From: a candidate division WOR-3 bacterium
Lineage (GTDB): Bacteria > Hydrothermota > Tepidihabitantia > SM23-42
Direction: 5' to 3'
Assembly (NCBI GenBank): GCA_029858255.1
Contig: JAOUFJ010000001.1
Location: 1-64,000 of the forward strand
Length of the DNA stretch: 64,000 nt
Part shown: positions 25,040 through 33,732 of the stretch, piece by piece
Layout of the letters: each line of letters opens with the position of its first letter
How positions within the stretch are numbered: position 1 is the first letter of the stretch
The notes under the pieces: generated by a model
What the model saw: only the letters and a program-made list of their open reading frames with translations
Databases searched by the model: none
What the model was told of the DNA's origin: nothing
Translations under genes and position numbers: made by a program

Positions 25040-26185
25040 ATGAGTGCTTTCTGTAAGATCCTTAGTTCTATGATCATCTTTGTCGTCTGCTCTGCGGGAA
25101 TTGCTTATGCTGAGCGTGATATGTCTTTGCCGGATCCCTGCTTCGAAGGAAACAAGACTTTACAGATAATCGATGTGCGTGACCAGACGCCACCGTTGAT
25201 CGGCGCATTTCCGGCACCGGACAGCGCCATGCGCGGCCTGGCATATGACGGTCAATTCCTGTGGGCGGCTAATAGCGGCGACGGCAATAGCATGTACGGT
25301 CCAAGGATCTATAAGCTTCTTCCGGACAGCGGTGTGGCGATCGACACATTCAACGCGATAAACGACTTTTCGTGCGGACTGGCATGGGATGGTGAATATC
25401 TGTGGTATTCAGAATATATTATCGGCTATATCTACCAGCTTGATACGGCCTCGTTGAGTGTAGTAAAGAGTTTTGCGGCGCCGACCACACATCCATTTGA
25501 TCTGGCGTGGGACGGCACCTATCTCTATGCGGTGAAAGGCAATCAGCCATTCATTTCCGTGATCGACACGAGCAGCGGACTGGAAATAGATTCAATTGCC
25601 GCAACCTATTCATCTGCCAATGTCCGTCCCTTTGGGCTGACTTTTTTATCCCGGAATGTACCCCAGTTATTGACCTGTGACGGTAATTACGGCTCTAATC
25701 TTGTCAATTCCTGGAATTTCTACACGAGTGCCTGGGTTGAACAGTGGGCATCAGACCCCCTGACCTATCCGTCAGGGCTAGCCTACGATTCGGTAACCGA
25801 ACGCCTATGGGTTTCCTGTTACGACCGAGACTCGATATACGTGTACGATGTTAGTCAGGTGGGGATAGTTTCTGCCGGTCAAGTGGACATCGAACCGCAC
25901 GGTATTGAAGTCTACCCTAATCCTTTCTCGAATACTACACACATACGATATACGTTGCCGGCGGGAATAGATAGCAGGCAGTACTCGGGAGTCAGTATTA
26001 AGATATACGACTCTGCAGGCCGTTTGTTAAGGGATCTATCAGATCGGATATCGATTATTGGTAATCAGTTATCTGTTAGATGGGACGGTACCGATGATAG
26101 CGGCAGCAGGCTGCCGGTGGGCGTATACTTTCTCGCCACACCGCTGACAAGCGTGGTGGTGAAATTAGTGAAGTCAGAGAAATGA
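25040..26185 (+). CDS. Secreted beta-propeller protein with T9SS-type C-terminal domain
   Basis: 381 residues. A signal peptide covers about 1-25 (ending IAYA). Residues 40-280 hold repeated blades with the LAYDGQFLWAA, LAWDGEYLWYS and LAWDGTYLYAV pattern, a WD-like propeller. Residues about 290-381 are the FlgD-like/T9SS sorting beta-sandwich: VYPNPFSNTTHIRYTLP, VSIKIYDSAGRLLRDL and PVGVYFLA. It is probably exported to the cell surface. AAGGGG precedes ATG 25040. The transposon lies directly downstream. Confidence 0.88.
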   Translation: MSAFCKILSSMIIFVVCSAGIAYAERDMSLPDPCFEGNKTLQIIDVRDQTPPLIGAFPAPDSAMRGLAYDGQFLWAANSGDGNSMYGPRIYKLLPDSGVAIDTFNAINDFSCGLAWDGEYLWYSEYIIGYIYQLDTASLSVVKSFAAPTTHPFDLAWDGTYLYAVKGNQPFISVIDTSSGLEIDSIAATYSSANVRPFGLTFLSRNVPQLLTCDGNYGSNLVNSWNFYTSAWVEQWASDPLTYPSGLAYDSVTERLWVSCYDRDSIYVYDVSQVGIVSAGQVDIEPHGIEVYPNPFSNTTHIRYTLPAGIDSRQYSGVSIKIYDSAGRLLRDLSDRISIIGNQLSVRWDGTDDSGSRLPVGVYFLATPLTSVVVKLVKSEK

Positions 26186-26202
26186 AGGAGGGGGAGAAGT
26201 GA

Positions 26203-26229
26203 ATGGGGTCAGGTCTTGACTATTGACAA
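26203..26229 (+). repeat. Left inverted terminal repeat of the transposon
   Basis: 27 bases, starts ATGGGGTCAGG and ends CTATTGACAA. It is the exact reverse complement of the right end at 27235-27261, and it includes the transposase stop codon. Confidence 0.95.
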
Positions 26230-27207
26230 TTTTTGCAGGCGTTTTTCTGCTTCGTTGTATTTCGCAAGAGTATGTTGGTTTGTCTTCAATTTATGCTGAA
26301 GTCGGTGTCTTAGCCTGCTGACACCAGAGTAACTTATTCCTCCTAGCAGTTCTCCGATTTCTGCTTGGGTCACATCGGAAAAGCGATAAAGCAATTCACT
26401 GGCAATGCCTCTAACTTCGCTATTGCCATAATAATCCAAAATCGTTTTTTTCTCTACCCTACATACTTCAGCAATGCATTCTATCACTCGTTGCGGTTCA
26501 ATTTTCTCAACAACCAGTTCGCGGTAAGATGGTTGTTCCTGTTTGGAACCTTCTTCTATACACTCTGCCCGCATTATTTTAACGAAACTTTCGTCACCTA
26601 GAAGTAAGCCGTACTTAACTTCTTTGAAAGGATTTCTGATGTCTGTTTTGATTCCGTCGGCGATAAATTGTGCATAGTACCTACGGTTTCCGATCATCGA
26701 TAGTATTTGATCATAATAAATGAATTTTTGCATTCGCGTCTTTTTTATGTACCCAGGCAAACTGCTCCATTGAAATGATGATGCATATAGCCATCTACTC
26801 TGGAAGCCTTTGCCGGAACGTGGAGAAGAGCGTATGCTATTCAAGTGTAAATATCTGGAAACTTCCAGTAGATAACTGTCTGCTTCAATAATAATCGCTT
26901 TGTATCGTCCCTGGTAGAGATGTCCGCATCTATTATGGCGATGATTGAACCACCCCGCGTAATACACGTTAAGGCGGTGCATGAACTCTGCGCAATTGGG
27001 TTTCAGTGTCTGGATCAGGACATGGTAGTGATTACTCATAAGAATATATGCGTGGAGTCTTACAGAGTACATTTCCAAGGACTCGGCAAGTAGAGAAACG
27101 AATTTCTTTCGATCGTAGTCAGAATGAAATATCTGCTGTTTGCCGTTGCCACGACACATTACGTGATAATAAGCTCCGGGGAATTGAATTCTCAGCGGTC
27201 TGGCCAT
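26209..27207 (-). CDS. REP-associated tyrosine transposase (Y1_Tnp family)
   Basis: 332 residues. The Y1 transposase core is in the first 140 residues: GAYYHVMCRGNGKQQIF, the metal-binding HUH-type motif SNHYHVLI, and the tyrosine region RLNVYYAGWFNHRHNRCGHLYQGRYKAI. The C-terminal half, with a helix-turn-helix-like block near FSDVTQAEIGELLGGISYSGVSRLRHRL, resembles a DnaA-like DNA-binding domain and probably reads the ends. Leaderless mRNA is predicted: the -10 box ends 6 bases before the ATG. The protein appears intact. Confidence 0.93.
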   Translation of the reverse strand: MARPLRIQFPGAYYHVMCRGNGKQQIFHSDYDRKKFVSLLAESLEMYSVRLHAYILMSNHYHVLIQTLKPNCAEFMHRLNVYYAGWFNHRHNRCGHLYQGRYKAIIIEADSYLLEVSRYLHLNSIRSSPRSGKGFQSRWLYASSFQWSSLPGYIKKTRMQKFIYYDQILSMIGNRRYYAQFIADGIKTDIRNPFKEVKYGLLLGDESFVKIMRAECIEEGSKQEQPSYRELVVEKIEPQRVIECIAEVCRVEKKTILDYYGNSEVRGIASELLYRFSDVTQAEIGELLGGISYSGVSRLRHRLQHKLKTNQHTLAKYNEAEKRLQKLSIVKT

Positions 27208-27213
27208 ATGAGC

Positions 27214-27241
27214 AGTCTAGTTGTTTGGTGTAATTTGTCAA
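27214..27241 (-). promoter_or_regulatory. Transposase promoter formed by the right terminal repeat
   Basis: Minus strand: TTGACA (27241-27236) lies inside the right inverted repeat, 16-base spacer, TAGACT (27219-27214). The ATG at 27207 follows without a Shine-Dalgarno. Confidence 0.65.
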
Positions 27242-27261
27242 TAGTCAAGACCTGACCCCAT
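27235..27261 (-). repeat. Right inverted terminal repeat of the transposon
   Basis: Exact 27-base reverse complement of 26203-26229; contains the -35 box of the transposase promoter. Confidence 0.95.
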
Positions 27262-27320
27262 CTGGCGGTGAACCATCTGCTGGCCAGAAGTGTCTAAATT
27301 ACGCATAGGAGGACAATAAG

Positions 27321-28421
27321 ATGAAATGGTTATCATTGGCTACGATGCTTGCGCTGTTTTTCGTAAGCGTTTGTAAGAGTGAGGGGGCGGACAAGGACAA
27401 AGGGAGTAGTGTGATGAAAAATAATGACAAATATGAAAAGGCAACATTTGCAGGCGGTTGTTTCTGGTGCATGGAACCGCCATTTGAGAATTTGGAGGGC
27501 GTGATCGATGTTGTGCCGGGATACTCTGGCGGGCAAACAGAAAACCCGACCTACGAGCAGGTTTCAAGAGGCAGTACAGATCATCTCGAAGCAGTCCAGA
27601 TAACTTATGACCCGTCGAAGATCAGCTATCAAAAATTAGTTGACGTCTTCTGGACGCAGATCGACCCCACAGACCAGGGTGGTCAGTTTGTTGACCGCGG
27701 GTCTCAGTACAAGACGGCGATCTTCTATCACGATGATGAACAGAAGAGGACAGCTGAGGAATCGAGAGCCAAGCTGGAGAAATCGGGTAGATACAGTAAA
27801 CCAATAATCACCGAGATACGAAAGTATGTAGTATTCTACGAAGCAGAGGATTATCATAAAGATTTCTACAAGAAGAGCCCTGCACGCTACAAGACTTACA
27901 AATTCGGCTCCGGCCGCGAGCAGTACCTGAAAGAGATCTGGGGTGAAGATAGGAAAGTTGAGCCGGCTGAAAAAGAAAAGACACATGAGAAACCATCCCA
28001 GGAGGAAATTCGTGAAAATTTGACTCCCATGCAGTACGAGGTGACGCAGCAATGCGGGACCGAGCCGCCATTCAAAAACGAGTATTGGAATAATAAACGC
28101 GAAGGCATCTACGTTGATGTTGTATCGGGTGAACCGCTTTTTAGTTCAAATGATAAGTACGATTCTGGTACAGGTTGGCCGAGTTTCTTCAGGCCGATCG
28201 AAAAGGACAATATTGTCGAAAAAACCGATTCCAGCCACGGCATGGTTCGCACTGAGGTACGCAGTAAGACGGGCGATTCGCACCTTGGTCACTTGTTCGA
28301 TGATGGCCCGGCACCGACCGGCCTCCGGTACTGTATTAATTCAGCTTCTCTGCGTTTCATTCCCAGAGAAGACCTCGACAAAGAAGGATACAGCGAGTAT
28401 AAGAAACTATTTGAAGACTAA
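27321..28421 (+). CDS. msrAB: Bifunctional methionine sulfoxide reductase MsrAB, exported
   Basis: 366 residues. Residues 1-22 look like an export signal. MsrA spans about 38-195, with catalytic Cys47 in GCFWCME, then VVPGYSGG and the [12 protein letters not shown] block. MsrB spans about 230-360, with GWPSFFRP, a [13 protein letters not shown] segment and catalytic Cys338 in RYCINS. MsrB zinc cysteines appear absent. The two halves reduce the S and R forms of methionine sulfoxide in exported proteins; the reductant may be a TlpA-type thioredoxin. Shine-Dalgarno AGGAGG precedes the ATG, and a hairpin terminator follows. Confidence 0.95.
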   Translation: MKWLSLATMLALFFVSVCKSEGADKDKGSSVMKNNDKYEKATFAGGCFWCMEPPFENLEGVIDVVPGYSGGQTENPTYEQVSRGSTDHLEAVQITYDPSKISYQKLVDVFWTQIDPTDQGGQFVDRGSQYKTAIFYHDDEQKRTAEESRAKLEKSGRYSKPIITEIRKYVVFYEAEDYHKDFYKKSPARYKTYKFGSGREQYLKEIWGEDRKVEPAEKEKTHEKPSQEEIRENLTPMQYEVTQQCGTEPPFKNEYWNNKREGIYVDVVSGEPLFSSNDKYDSGTGWPSFFRPIEKDNIVEKTDSSHGMVRTEVRSKTGDSHLGHLFDDGPAPTGLRYCINSASLRFIPREDLDKEGYSEYKKLFED

Positions 28422-28441
28422 TTTCTGAACTGGAAGACGCA

Positions 28442-28470
28442 AAAGGGGACGGCTTTGCCGTCCCCTTTAT
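28442..28470 (+). terminator. Hairpin downstream of msrAB
   Basis: A perfect 12-bp stem, AAAGGGGACGGC (28442-28453) with GCCGTCCCCTTT (28457-28468), and a TTT loop. The following T run is short, so termination may be moderate. Confidence 0.75.
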
Positions 28471-28515
28471 CATTCATGCTGATCGCATATCAAAAGGGCT
28501 AGACACCAGCATTCG

Positions 28516-28544
28516 TTGACAAGCCGCTGATTCTTGATTATACT
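28516..28544 (+). promoter_or_regulatory. Promoter of MBL hydrolase gene
   Basis: TTGACA (28516-28521), 17-base spacer, TATACT (28539-28544). The predicted start lies about 16 bases before the ATG at 28567; no Shine-Dalgarno is visible in that short leader. Confidence 0.65.
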
Positions 28545-28566
28545 GCAAAAAGTCACGCATAAAAAT

Positions 28567-29313
28567 ATGACTGACACAATAGTGAAATGCCTGCAAGTCG
28601 GTTACTTGCCGACGAACTGCTACATCCTTGCGTGCAGCAAAACCATGGAAGGGGTAATCATTGATCCCGGAACATTGGTTGGCGAAGAGGATCGCATTAT
28701 TCACGTCATTGATGAATTGAAAGTAACCTTGAAATTCATATTGAACACGCACGGCCATCCAGACCATACATCGGGGAACCACGCAGTCAAGGAGCATACT
28801 CGCGCGCAGATACTGGTACACGAATATGATGCGCCGCTTTTGATCGAGCCGTGGCTCGGAACCAGGGAACTGCAGGCTTTGCAGAAGCCGCATCGGTGTC
28901 CGGTTTGCGGCCGTGAGGAATTGTTGCGGCTCGAGGTTAAGGGGAACAAAGCGCGGATGATAGCAGATTGTGGGGCGGTTTTGATAAATGCGGAGATATC
29001 ACCTCCAGCAGATCGCATGCTTCATGAGTCGGATCACATTGAATTCGGCGGGCTCGCGCTGGCGGTTCTACACACACCAGGCCACACCAGGGGAGGCATA
29101 TCCCTGTATTGCGAAAAGAAAGATGTGGTCTTTACCGGTGATACTCTTTTTGAAGGTTCGTGGGGGAGAACAGATTTGCCCGGATCTTCTGAAGAGGAAA
29201 TGATCGGTTCGTTAAAAAGGTTAGGCAGCCTGCCCGGGAAGACGGTCGTTTACCCTGGACACGGCAGGCATACCTCCGTTGGCAAAGAGAAGAAAACCAA
29301 TCCATACATGTAG
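28567..29313 (+). CDS. MBL-fold metallohydrolase (glyoxalase II-like) with cysteine-bearing insert
   Basis: 248 residues. The zinc motifs are THGHPDH near residue 63, a HTPGHTRGG block, FTGDTLF and a closing PGHGRHT, as in glyoxalase II-like hydrolases. Between the first and second motif an insert of about 50 residues carries HRCPVCGREE and a later Cys, like part of a zinc ribbon. ATG 28567 is the first start compatible with the promoter; an upstream in-frame TTG at 28534 would precede the predicted transcript. Substrate unknown: thioesters or persulfides are possible. Confidence 0.87.
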   Translation: MTDTIVKCLQVGYLPTNCYILACSKTMEGVIIDPGTLVGEEDRIIHVIDELKVTLKFILNTHGHPDHTSGNHAVKEHTRAQILVHEYDAPLLIEPWLGTRELQALQKPHRCPVCGREELLRLEVKGNKARMIADCGAVLINAEISPPADRMLHESDHIEFGGLALAVLHTPGHTRGGISLYCEKKDVVFTGDTLFEGSWGRTDLPGSSEEEMIGSLKRLGSLPGKTVVYPGHGRHTSVGKEKKTNPYM

Positions 29314-29342
29314 CCAATTGTCAGACGATGGGAGGACTGTTC

Positions 29343-30143
29343 ATGGAAAAGAATGCATATAAACGTGATGATATGGTCAGCGCAATGGTTGAGAAGCTCA
29401 GACAGGCTGACTTCGTGCATGCTGTCTGGGAGGCTGGGGCGGCAAGTTTTGGCCGGGTCGACGAATGGTCAGACATCGATCTGTATGTAGTTTGTGATGA
29501 AGACCGTATCGAGAATGTCATCACGCTTATCGAGCAGACGCTCCATAATATGGGACAGGTCGATCTGAAATTCCGCGTACCCGAGCCGACTTGGCACGGG
29601 AATTCGCAGGTCTTCTGGCGTCTCAAGGAATCAAGCCCGTTTCTGTTCGTTGATGCCGCCATAATGAAAGAATCGAGCAAGGAAAAGTTCTTGCAGTACA
29701 GCATACACGGCAAACCGCTTGTGCATTTTGACAAAACCGGGGTGATCAAAGACGACCCGGTGGATATCGAAAAATACTTTCAAGATATGAAGACACGCGT
29801 TGAGTCACACAAGACGACTTTTGAGATGTTCCAGGTGCTTGTGCTTAAGGAGCTAAACCGCGGTAATGCAATGGAAGCTCTGAGCTACTACTTGAGCTAT
29901 ATTCTTCGCCCTCTGGTCGAGGTCTTAAGAATGAAGCACTCGCCGTGGCACTACCGTTTTTTCACTACTTATGTCTACTATGAGATGCCTGCCGAGATCG
30001 TGGATCGGCTTCATCGACTGTATTTCGTGAATGATGAAAAGACACTGAAGAAATGCCGTGAAGAAGCGGAGACCTGGTTCTGGGATGTGGTAAAGACTAT
30101 GGACTGGGATGAGGTGAAGAAGCGGCTGGTTTCACCTGAATAG
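29343..30143 (+). CDS. Nucleotidyltransferase-domain protein
   Basis: 266 residues. The NT-fold active site reads AASFGRVDEWSDIDLYVV, a GS-like loop followed by the DxD metal pair, then a third acidic residue in VDLKFR. The C-terminal half is helical, like an aminoglycoside-nucleotidyltransferase or HEPN-type partner region. It could add a nucleotide to a small molecule or protein. Start at 29343 has GGGAGG seven bases upstream. Confidence 0.82.
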   Translation: MEKNAYKRDDMVSAMVEKLRQADFVHAVWEAGAASFGRVDEWSDIDLYVVCDEDRIENVITLIEQTLHNMGQVDLKFRVPEPTWHGNSQVFWRLKESSPFLFVDAAIMKESSKEKFLQYSIHGKPLVHFDKTGVIKDDPVDIEKYFQDMKTRVESHKTTFEMFQVLVLKELNRGNAMEALSYYLSYILRPLVEVLRMKHSPWHYRFFTTYVYYEMPAEIVDRLHRLYFVNDEKTLKKCREEAETWFWDVVKTMDWDEVKKRLVSPE

Positions 30144-30183
30144 ATACTATGCTGGTGGAATGAGCAAAGGAGGGTATCCAATC

Positions 30184-31893
30184 ATGGTTAGAAAGAGTGT
30201 TATGATTTTTCTTTGTATCGGGCTTTTGGCGTCGGCATTTGCGCAGCGATATGCGATCGTGGTGAGTGTTGCGACAAACAGCATGACCGGCTGGAGTGAA
30301 GTCGTCGATTCGCTGGCTAGCCGTCACAACGGTCAGGTGTTTGTCTGGCAGGATTCACTCCAGGAGGTGAAGGATGCATTGACGTCATATAAACCCGACT
30401 ATGTCGCTTTTGTTGGACGCAGTTGGTACGAGATCCAGACGCCTTTCGTGGAAGACATCTGGGAGATGACGCGCGAACTCGACGCCGACCCTTATGGAGA
30501 TGCGCTCTGGGGACTGGTGACCGGGAATGACTATCCAGACGCAATGAGGATCGTGCAGAATCAGACATTACAGCTGCGTACCGTGCTCGGCGGCACGAAT
30601 TGTACCTGGGACAGCTGGTTCTATCAGGGTGTTTCCACTTTCGAGGCCGAGTATAACAGGATAAGATTCAAGATGCCTGATACATCCTTGATCATTGATA
30701 CCGTATGTCCACCCCGCTGTCCGGATGACCGGTGTACACTGCTCGTCAATTATATAAATGATGGTATTAACGATACCATACTGGGGTATGATTTACAGGG
30801 TCCGGTCGATTATTTCATAACGAGCGGACACGGGAATGTGGACGTGTGGCAGCTGCACTATCCGACACCGGATCTAGAGGGATATTTCAGGTCCGAGGCA
30901 GGACAGGTATATGGAGACCCGCATGTTGGCGTGAATCGTTATATCAACTCGGTCAATCCCAAGGTCTACAATGCAATGGGCAACTGTCTCGTTGGTAATC
31001 CAAGTAATCCGAATTACATGCCCTACGGGTGGCTGGGTTCGGGCGGCGCGATAGCCATGACCGGTTACATGCCGACAACTGTGTACGGTTATATGCTCTG
31101 GGGTCTTGGCAGTCTGCTTCAGATGGCTCAGGACCGATACACGTATGCAGAAGCGTTCTATGTTAGTAATCAGGAACTCCTGTTCGATGAAATAAACAAT
31201 ACTCCGGGAACGGATCCGACCGGACTGGATTATGATCGTGACGCCTGCTGTTACTACGGCGATCCGGCTGCCGATATAAGAATGTTTGCGTGGCGCGATC
31301 CCTGGTGGGATCAGGGATTGGATGTGGCCCCGGGCGCTGGAGTAGATACGATCACTTTCTGGGTTGAGGCAAATTACGACAGTGTTGACCCCGGGTTCAG
31401 CGGAACGTCTGGACGGCGCCATCCCTTCGCTTTCTTGCCCGGTCGTTATGACAGCGCGGTCGTGATAGACAGCAGCTGTTACGGTGCGGTGATCACGGAC
31501 AACTTTGTTCTGATGTACTGCTGGAAACAGGGTGACCAGAGGCTGTCAGCCGGCGAAACGAGATATGTGACATTCATTGGCTATCCGGCGACAGGCGTTG
31601 ACGAGGGGTTTCGTTCAGAAATCCAGCACGCTCTGAATGTCCGTATCTCACCATCTGTGTCGTCTCGCAGTATATCGGTTGAGTTCGAACTCGACAACTC
31701 GGCCCCTGTTGAGGTGTCGGTGTTTGATGCCACGGGTCGGCGTGTGCGGGAATTGGTGGACGGCCATTTTGGTGCTGGTCCGCATGAGGTTATCTGGAAC
31801 CCGCGGTCTGAAGGCTTTGCTTCTGGCGTGTATTTTGTCAGATTCAGGATCGGTGAATCCGAGCATACGCTAAAGACAGTGTTAATGAGATAA
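30184..31893 (+). CDS. Secreted gingipain-like (clan CD, C25-like) cysteine peptidase with T9SS tail
   Basis: 569 residues. Signal peptide about 1-20 (ending AFAQ). The caspase-like core places a catalytic His216 in TSGHGN and Cys268 in AMGNCLVGN, followed by a segment with YGDPAADIRMF that mirrors the region after the catalytic domain in C25 peptidases. Residues about 490-569 are the T9SS-type beta-sandwich (VEVSVFDATGRRVREL, GVYFVRFRIG). Gingipain itself is much larger with a propeptide; this is a compact form with no obvious propeptide. Probably degrades or processes proteins at the cell surface. AAAGGAGGG lies upstream of ATG 30184. Confidence 0.78.
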   Translation: MVRKSVMIFLCIGLLASAFAQRYAIVVSVATNSMTGWSEVVDSLASRHNGQVFVWQDSLQEVKDALTSYKPDYVAFVGRSWYEIQTPFVEDIWEMTRELDADPYGDALWGLVTGNDYPDAMRIVQNQTLQLRTVLGGTNCTWDSWFYQGVSTFEAEYNRIRFKMPDTSLIIDTVCPPRCPDDRCTLLVNYINDGINDTILGYDLQGPVDYFITSGHGNVDVWQLHYPTPDLEGYFRSEAGQVYGDPHVGVNRYINSVNPKVYNAMGNCLVGNPSNPNYMPYGWLGSGGAIAMTGYMPTTVYGYMLWGLGSLLQMAQDRYTYAEAFYVSNQELLFDEINNTPGTDPTGLDYDRDACCYYGDPAADIRMFAWRDPWWDQGLDVAPGAGVDTITFWVEANYDSVDPGFSGTSGRRHPFAFLPGRYDSAVVIDSSCYGAVITDNFVLMYCWKQGDQRLSAGETRYVTFIGYPATGVDEGFRSEIQHALNVRISPSVSSRSISVEFELDNSAPVEVSVFDATGRRVRELVDGHFGAGPHEVIWNPRSEGFASGVYFVRFRIGESEHTLKTVLMR

Positions 31894-31900
31894 CCCGTTA

Positions 31901-31928
31901 TTGACAATCACTGAGAAGCCGCTACAAT
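31901..31928 (+). promoter_or_regulatory. Promoter of HgcC-like AbrB gene
   Basis: TTGACA (31901-31906), 16-base spacer, TACAAT (31923-31928). The leader of about 50 bases ends with TTGGAGG ahead of the ATG. Confidence 0.75.
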
Positions 31929-31984
31929 ATTCAGTATATTCTGATATTTTGGATTATTTAGCGCTACCCAATTGGAGGTGTTAG

Positions 31985-32257
31985 ATGAAAAAGAATAGCG
32001 ACAAGGCAAAGGCCGGTACAGGTGAGAAGGAATCCAGTTGTTGTGAGGTCAAGGCCATTGTCACGATCGACGAACGGGGGCAGATGGTATTGCCTAAAGA
32101 AATCAGGGATGCGGCGAAAATTAAACCCGGCGATAAGTTCGTAGTTATCAATATGTCACGCGATAAAGAATTTTGCTGCCTGTCTCTCATGAAGGTAGAA
32201 GAGCTTTCAGAGGCGGTAAAGGGTAAGCTCGGGCCGGTTCTGAAAGACATGATGTAG
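31985..32257 (+). CDS. AbrB/SpoVT-domain protein resembling HgcAB-associated protein
   Basis: 90 residues. The middle is a swapped-hairpin AbrB domain (VTIDERGQMVLPKEIRDAAKIKPGDKFVV, in parts). It is flanked by cysteine pairs, SSCCEV at the N-side and KEFCCLSL inside, and ends in a helix with KLGPVLKDMM. This cysteine-decorated AbrB form is typical of the protein often encoded beside the mercury-methylation genes hgcAB, but no hgcA or hgcB is in this window. It probably binds DNA and may sense metal or redox through the cysteines. Confidence 0.8.
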   Translation: MKKNSDKAKAGTGEKESSCCEVKAIVTIDERGQMVLPKEIRDAAKIKPGDKFVVINMSRDKEFCCLSLMKVEELSEAVKGKLGPVLKDMM

Positions 32258-32343
32258 ATCTCCAGTTGTCATCAGCCATCTTGCGGTGCAAGGTTTGATG
32301 GAGAAACGCCTTATACTTCTACTTTATCGGATAAGGAGGATGC

Positions 32344-32922
32344 ATGAAAGTGATCGTAGTTCTTTGTTTGAGCGTAGTAGTATCATTAGCTCAGAGCCCT
32401 GGGAAAGAAGCCATATCTGTCTTTGAGGAATCATTCTCACAATTCAAGGGTGACTTCTCCGAAGGTGATTATTATTCGGCTCATTCTGAACTACACCATA
32501 TGATGGAACTATTTTGGGCGAAAGTGCCCCTGCTGTTGCGTAATGTCAGATTTGTCAAGGATGATGATAATACATATGGCATTTACGAACCCAAGGAGAA
32601 CGACAGCTTTGCGCTGGGTGAGCCAATATTCCTTTACCTTGAACCTGTTGGATATACTTTCAAGAAAAATCCGAGTGGTTACTACGAATTTGGGTTCATC
32701 GCTGATTTTACGCTTGAGGATGATAAAGGTAACGTTCTTGGTGGCCAAAAAGGATTTGCCAACCTTGATTTCAGTTCTTGGAATCACAACACGGAAATAT
32801 CGTTGACCTTTACTTACACTTTTACCGGCTTCGGCGCAGGTAAGTATAAGGTTATGACACACGTAAAGGATGCATATTCGAACAAAAGCGCGACCGTCGA
32901 GAAATGGTTCCATATTCGGTAG
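32344..32922 (+). CDS. Exported protein of unknown function
   Basis: 192 residues with a signal peptide of about 17 residues (ending SLAQ). The rest is beta-rich with repeated aromatic strands (YEFGFIADFTLEDDKGNVLGG and FTYTFTGFGAGKYKVMTHV, in parts), like an immunoglobulin-like or carbohydrate-binding sandwich. I do not recognise a family. TAAGGAGG precedes the ATG. Confidence 0.7.
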   Translation: MKVIVVLCLSVVVSLAQSPGKEAISVFEESFSQFKGDFSEGDYYSAHSELHHMMELFWAKVPLLLRNVRFVKDDDNTYGIYEPKENDSFALGEPIFLYLEPVGYTFKKNPSGYYEFGFIADFTLEDDKGNVLGGQKGFANLDFSSWNHNTEISLTFTYTFTGFGAGKYKVMTHVKDAYSNKSATVEKWFHIR

Positions 32923-32955
32923 TACGTCCCGCCAGTTGGTCTACGGCACGCGTTA

Positions 32956-33321
32956 ATGAAAGAAGATAGACGCTGGTTTCTTACTCCGTGTGGTCTGGAT
33001 TGTCATGGTTGTTCGATCCGCCTGCGAACCGATGAAGAATTGGCATACTGGAAGAGTCAGAATGTTGATACTGACAAGATAAGATGTGACGGTTGCCGCT
33101 CGGACCGCACCGGGAATCACTGGGCCCCGAAATGCAAGATCCTGCAGTGTTGCGTTTACGAAAGGAACCTGGAATTCTGCGCGCAGTGCCCTGATTTTCC
33201 ATGCCGCTCCCTGGAGGACTGGGGGCGGGAATACGAGCATCATGCAAAGGCAGTGGAGACGTTACGGGAAATGAAGAAGACCGGCATTGAACAGTGGCTG
33301 GTGCGATATTTCGCGAAGTGA
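32956..33321 (+). CDS. DUF3795-type cysteine-rich protein
   Basis: 121 residues with the DUF3795 cysteine pattern: PCGLDCHGCSI near the start, CDGCRSD in the middle, CKILQCC, and CAQCPDFPC near the end. These pairs could bind zinc or an Fe-S cluster. Common in anaerobes, function unknown. Confidence 0.85.
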   Translation: MKEDRRWFLTPCGLDCHGCSIRLRTDEELAYWKSQNVDTDKIRCDGCRSDRTGNHWAPKCKILQCCVYERNLEFCAQCPDFPCRSLEDWGREYEHHAKAVETLREMKKTGIEQWLVRYFAK

Positions 33322-33368
33322 ATATGACGTTCAGGTGAATTTTTGCCCTGCAGAAAAGTGAGGTTTCA

Positions 33369-33641
33369 ATGGCATTCAAAGACTTGAAGATCACCGTTGT
33401 AAAGGCAGAAGGGCCGTGCAGCCGGATGAGAGAAGGAGTGGAATTCTATGTTCGGAATGCTAAACTCGAAATACCGGAAGGGAAGAGTGTCTGTATATTC
33501 GCCCTGGGCAGTATTCTGCCTGTTTTGTCAGGAGCCATCATAAGAAACATAAAGGATGAGGGCATGCTCGATGTGCTACAGGAATGGCAATGCCCGGACC
33601 CGTTGTCCAAGGTTATTTTCAGAATAGAAGAGTTGGGTTAG
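33369..33641 (+). CDS. TIGR04076-family small protein
   Basis: 90 residues. The pattern fits TIGR04076: ITVVKAEGPCSRMREG, GKSVCIFALGSILPVLSG and the ending EWQCPDPLSKVIFRIE. Members are widespread in anaerobes and often lie next to corrinoid or redox genes; function unknown. It follows the DUF3795 gene by 47 bases. Confidence 0.78.
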   Translation: MAFKDLKITVVKAEGPCSRMREGVEFYVRNAKLEIPEGKSVCIFALGSILPVLSGAIIRNIKDEGMLDVLQEWQCPDPLSKVIFRIEELG

Positions 33642-33732
33642 CATGCTTATTGCCGGGTTCTGTAAATAACCGGTGAATTGATGGTTTGGAATTTGATGAT
33701 GGACGGCGTTGGTCTAATGCTGGAGGTTTATG

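Larger units (their letters stand above)
26203..27261. mobile_element. REP-type (IS200-like) transposon with perfect 27-bp inverted ends
   Basis: The 27 bases at 26203-26229 are the exact reverse complement of 27235-27261. Between them lies one Y1 transposase gene on the minus strand, whose stop codon is inside the left repeat. The right repeat supplies the -35 box of the transposase promoter. The arrangement matches REP-associated tyrosine transposases, which move single-stranded DNA recognised by terminal palindromes. The element sits between the propeller gene and msrAB. I see no target-site duplication, as expected for this class. Confidence 0.9.

Noticed and set aside
31985-32257. Evidence for mercury methylation
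   Set aside because: The HgcC-like protein is present but neither hgcA nor hgcB occurs in this window.
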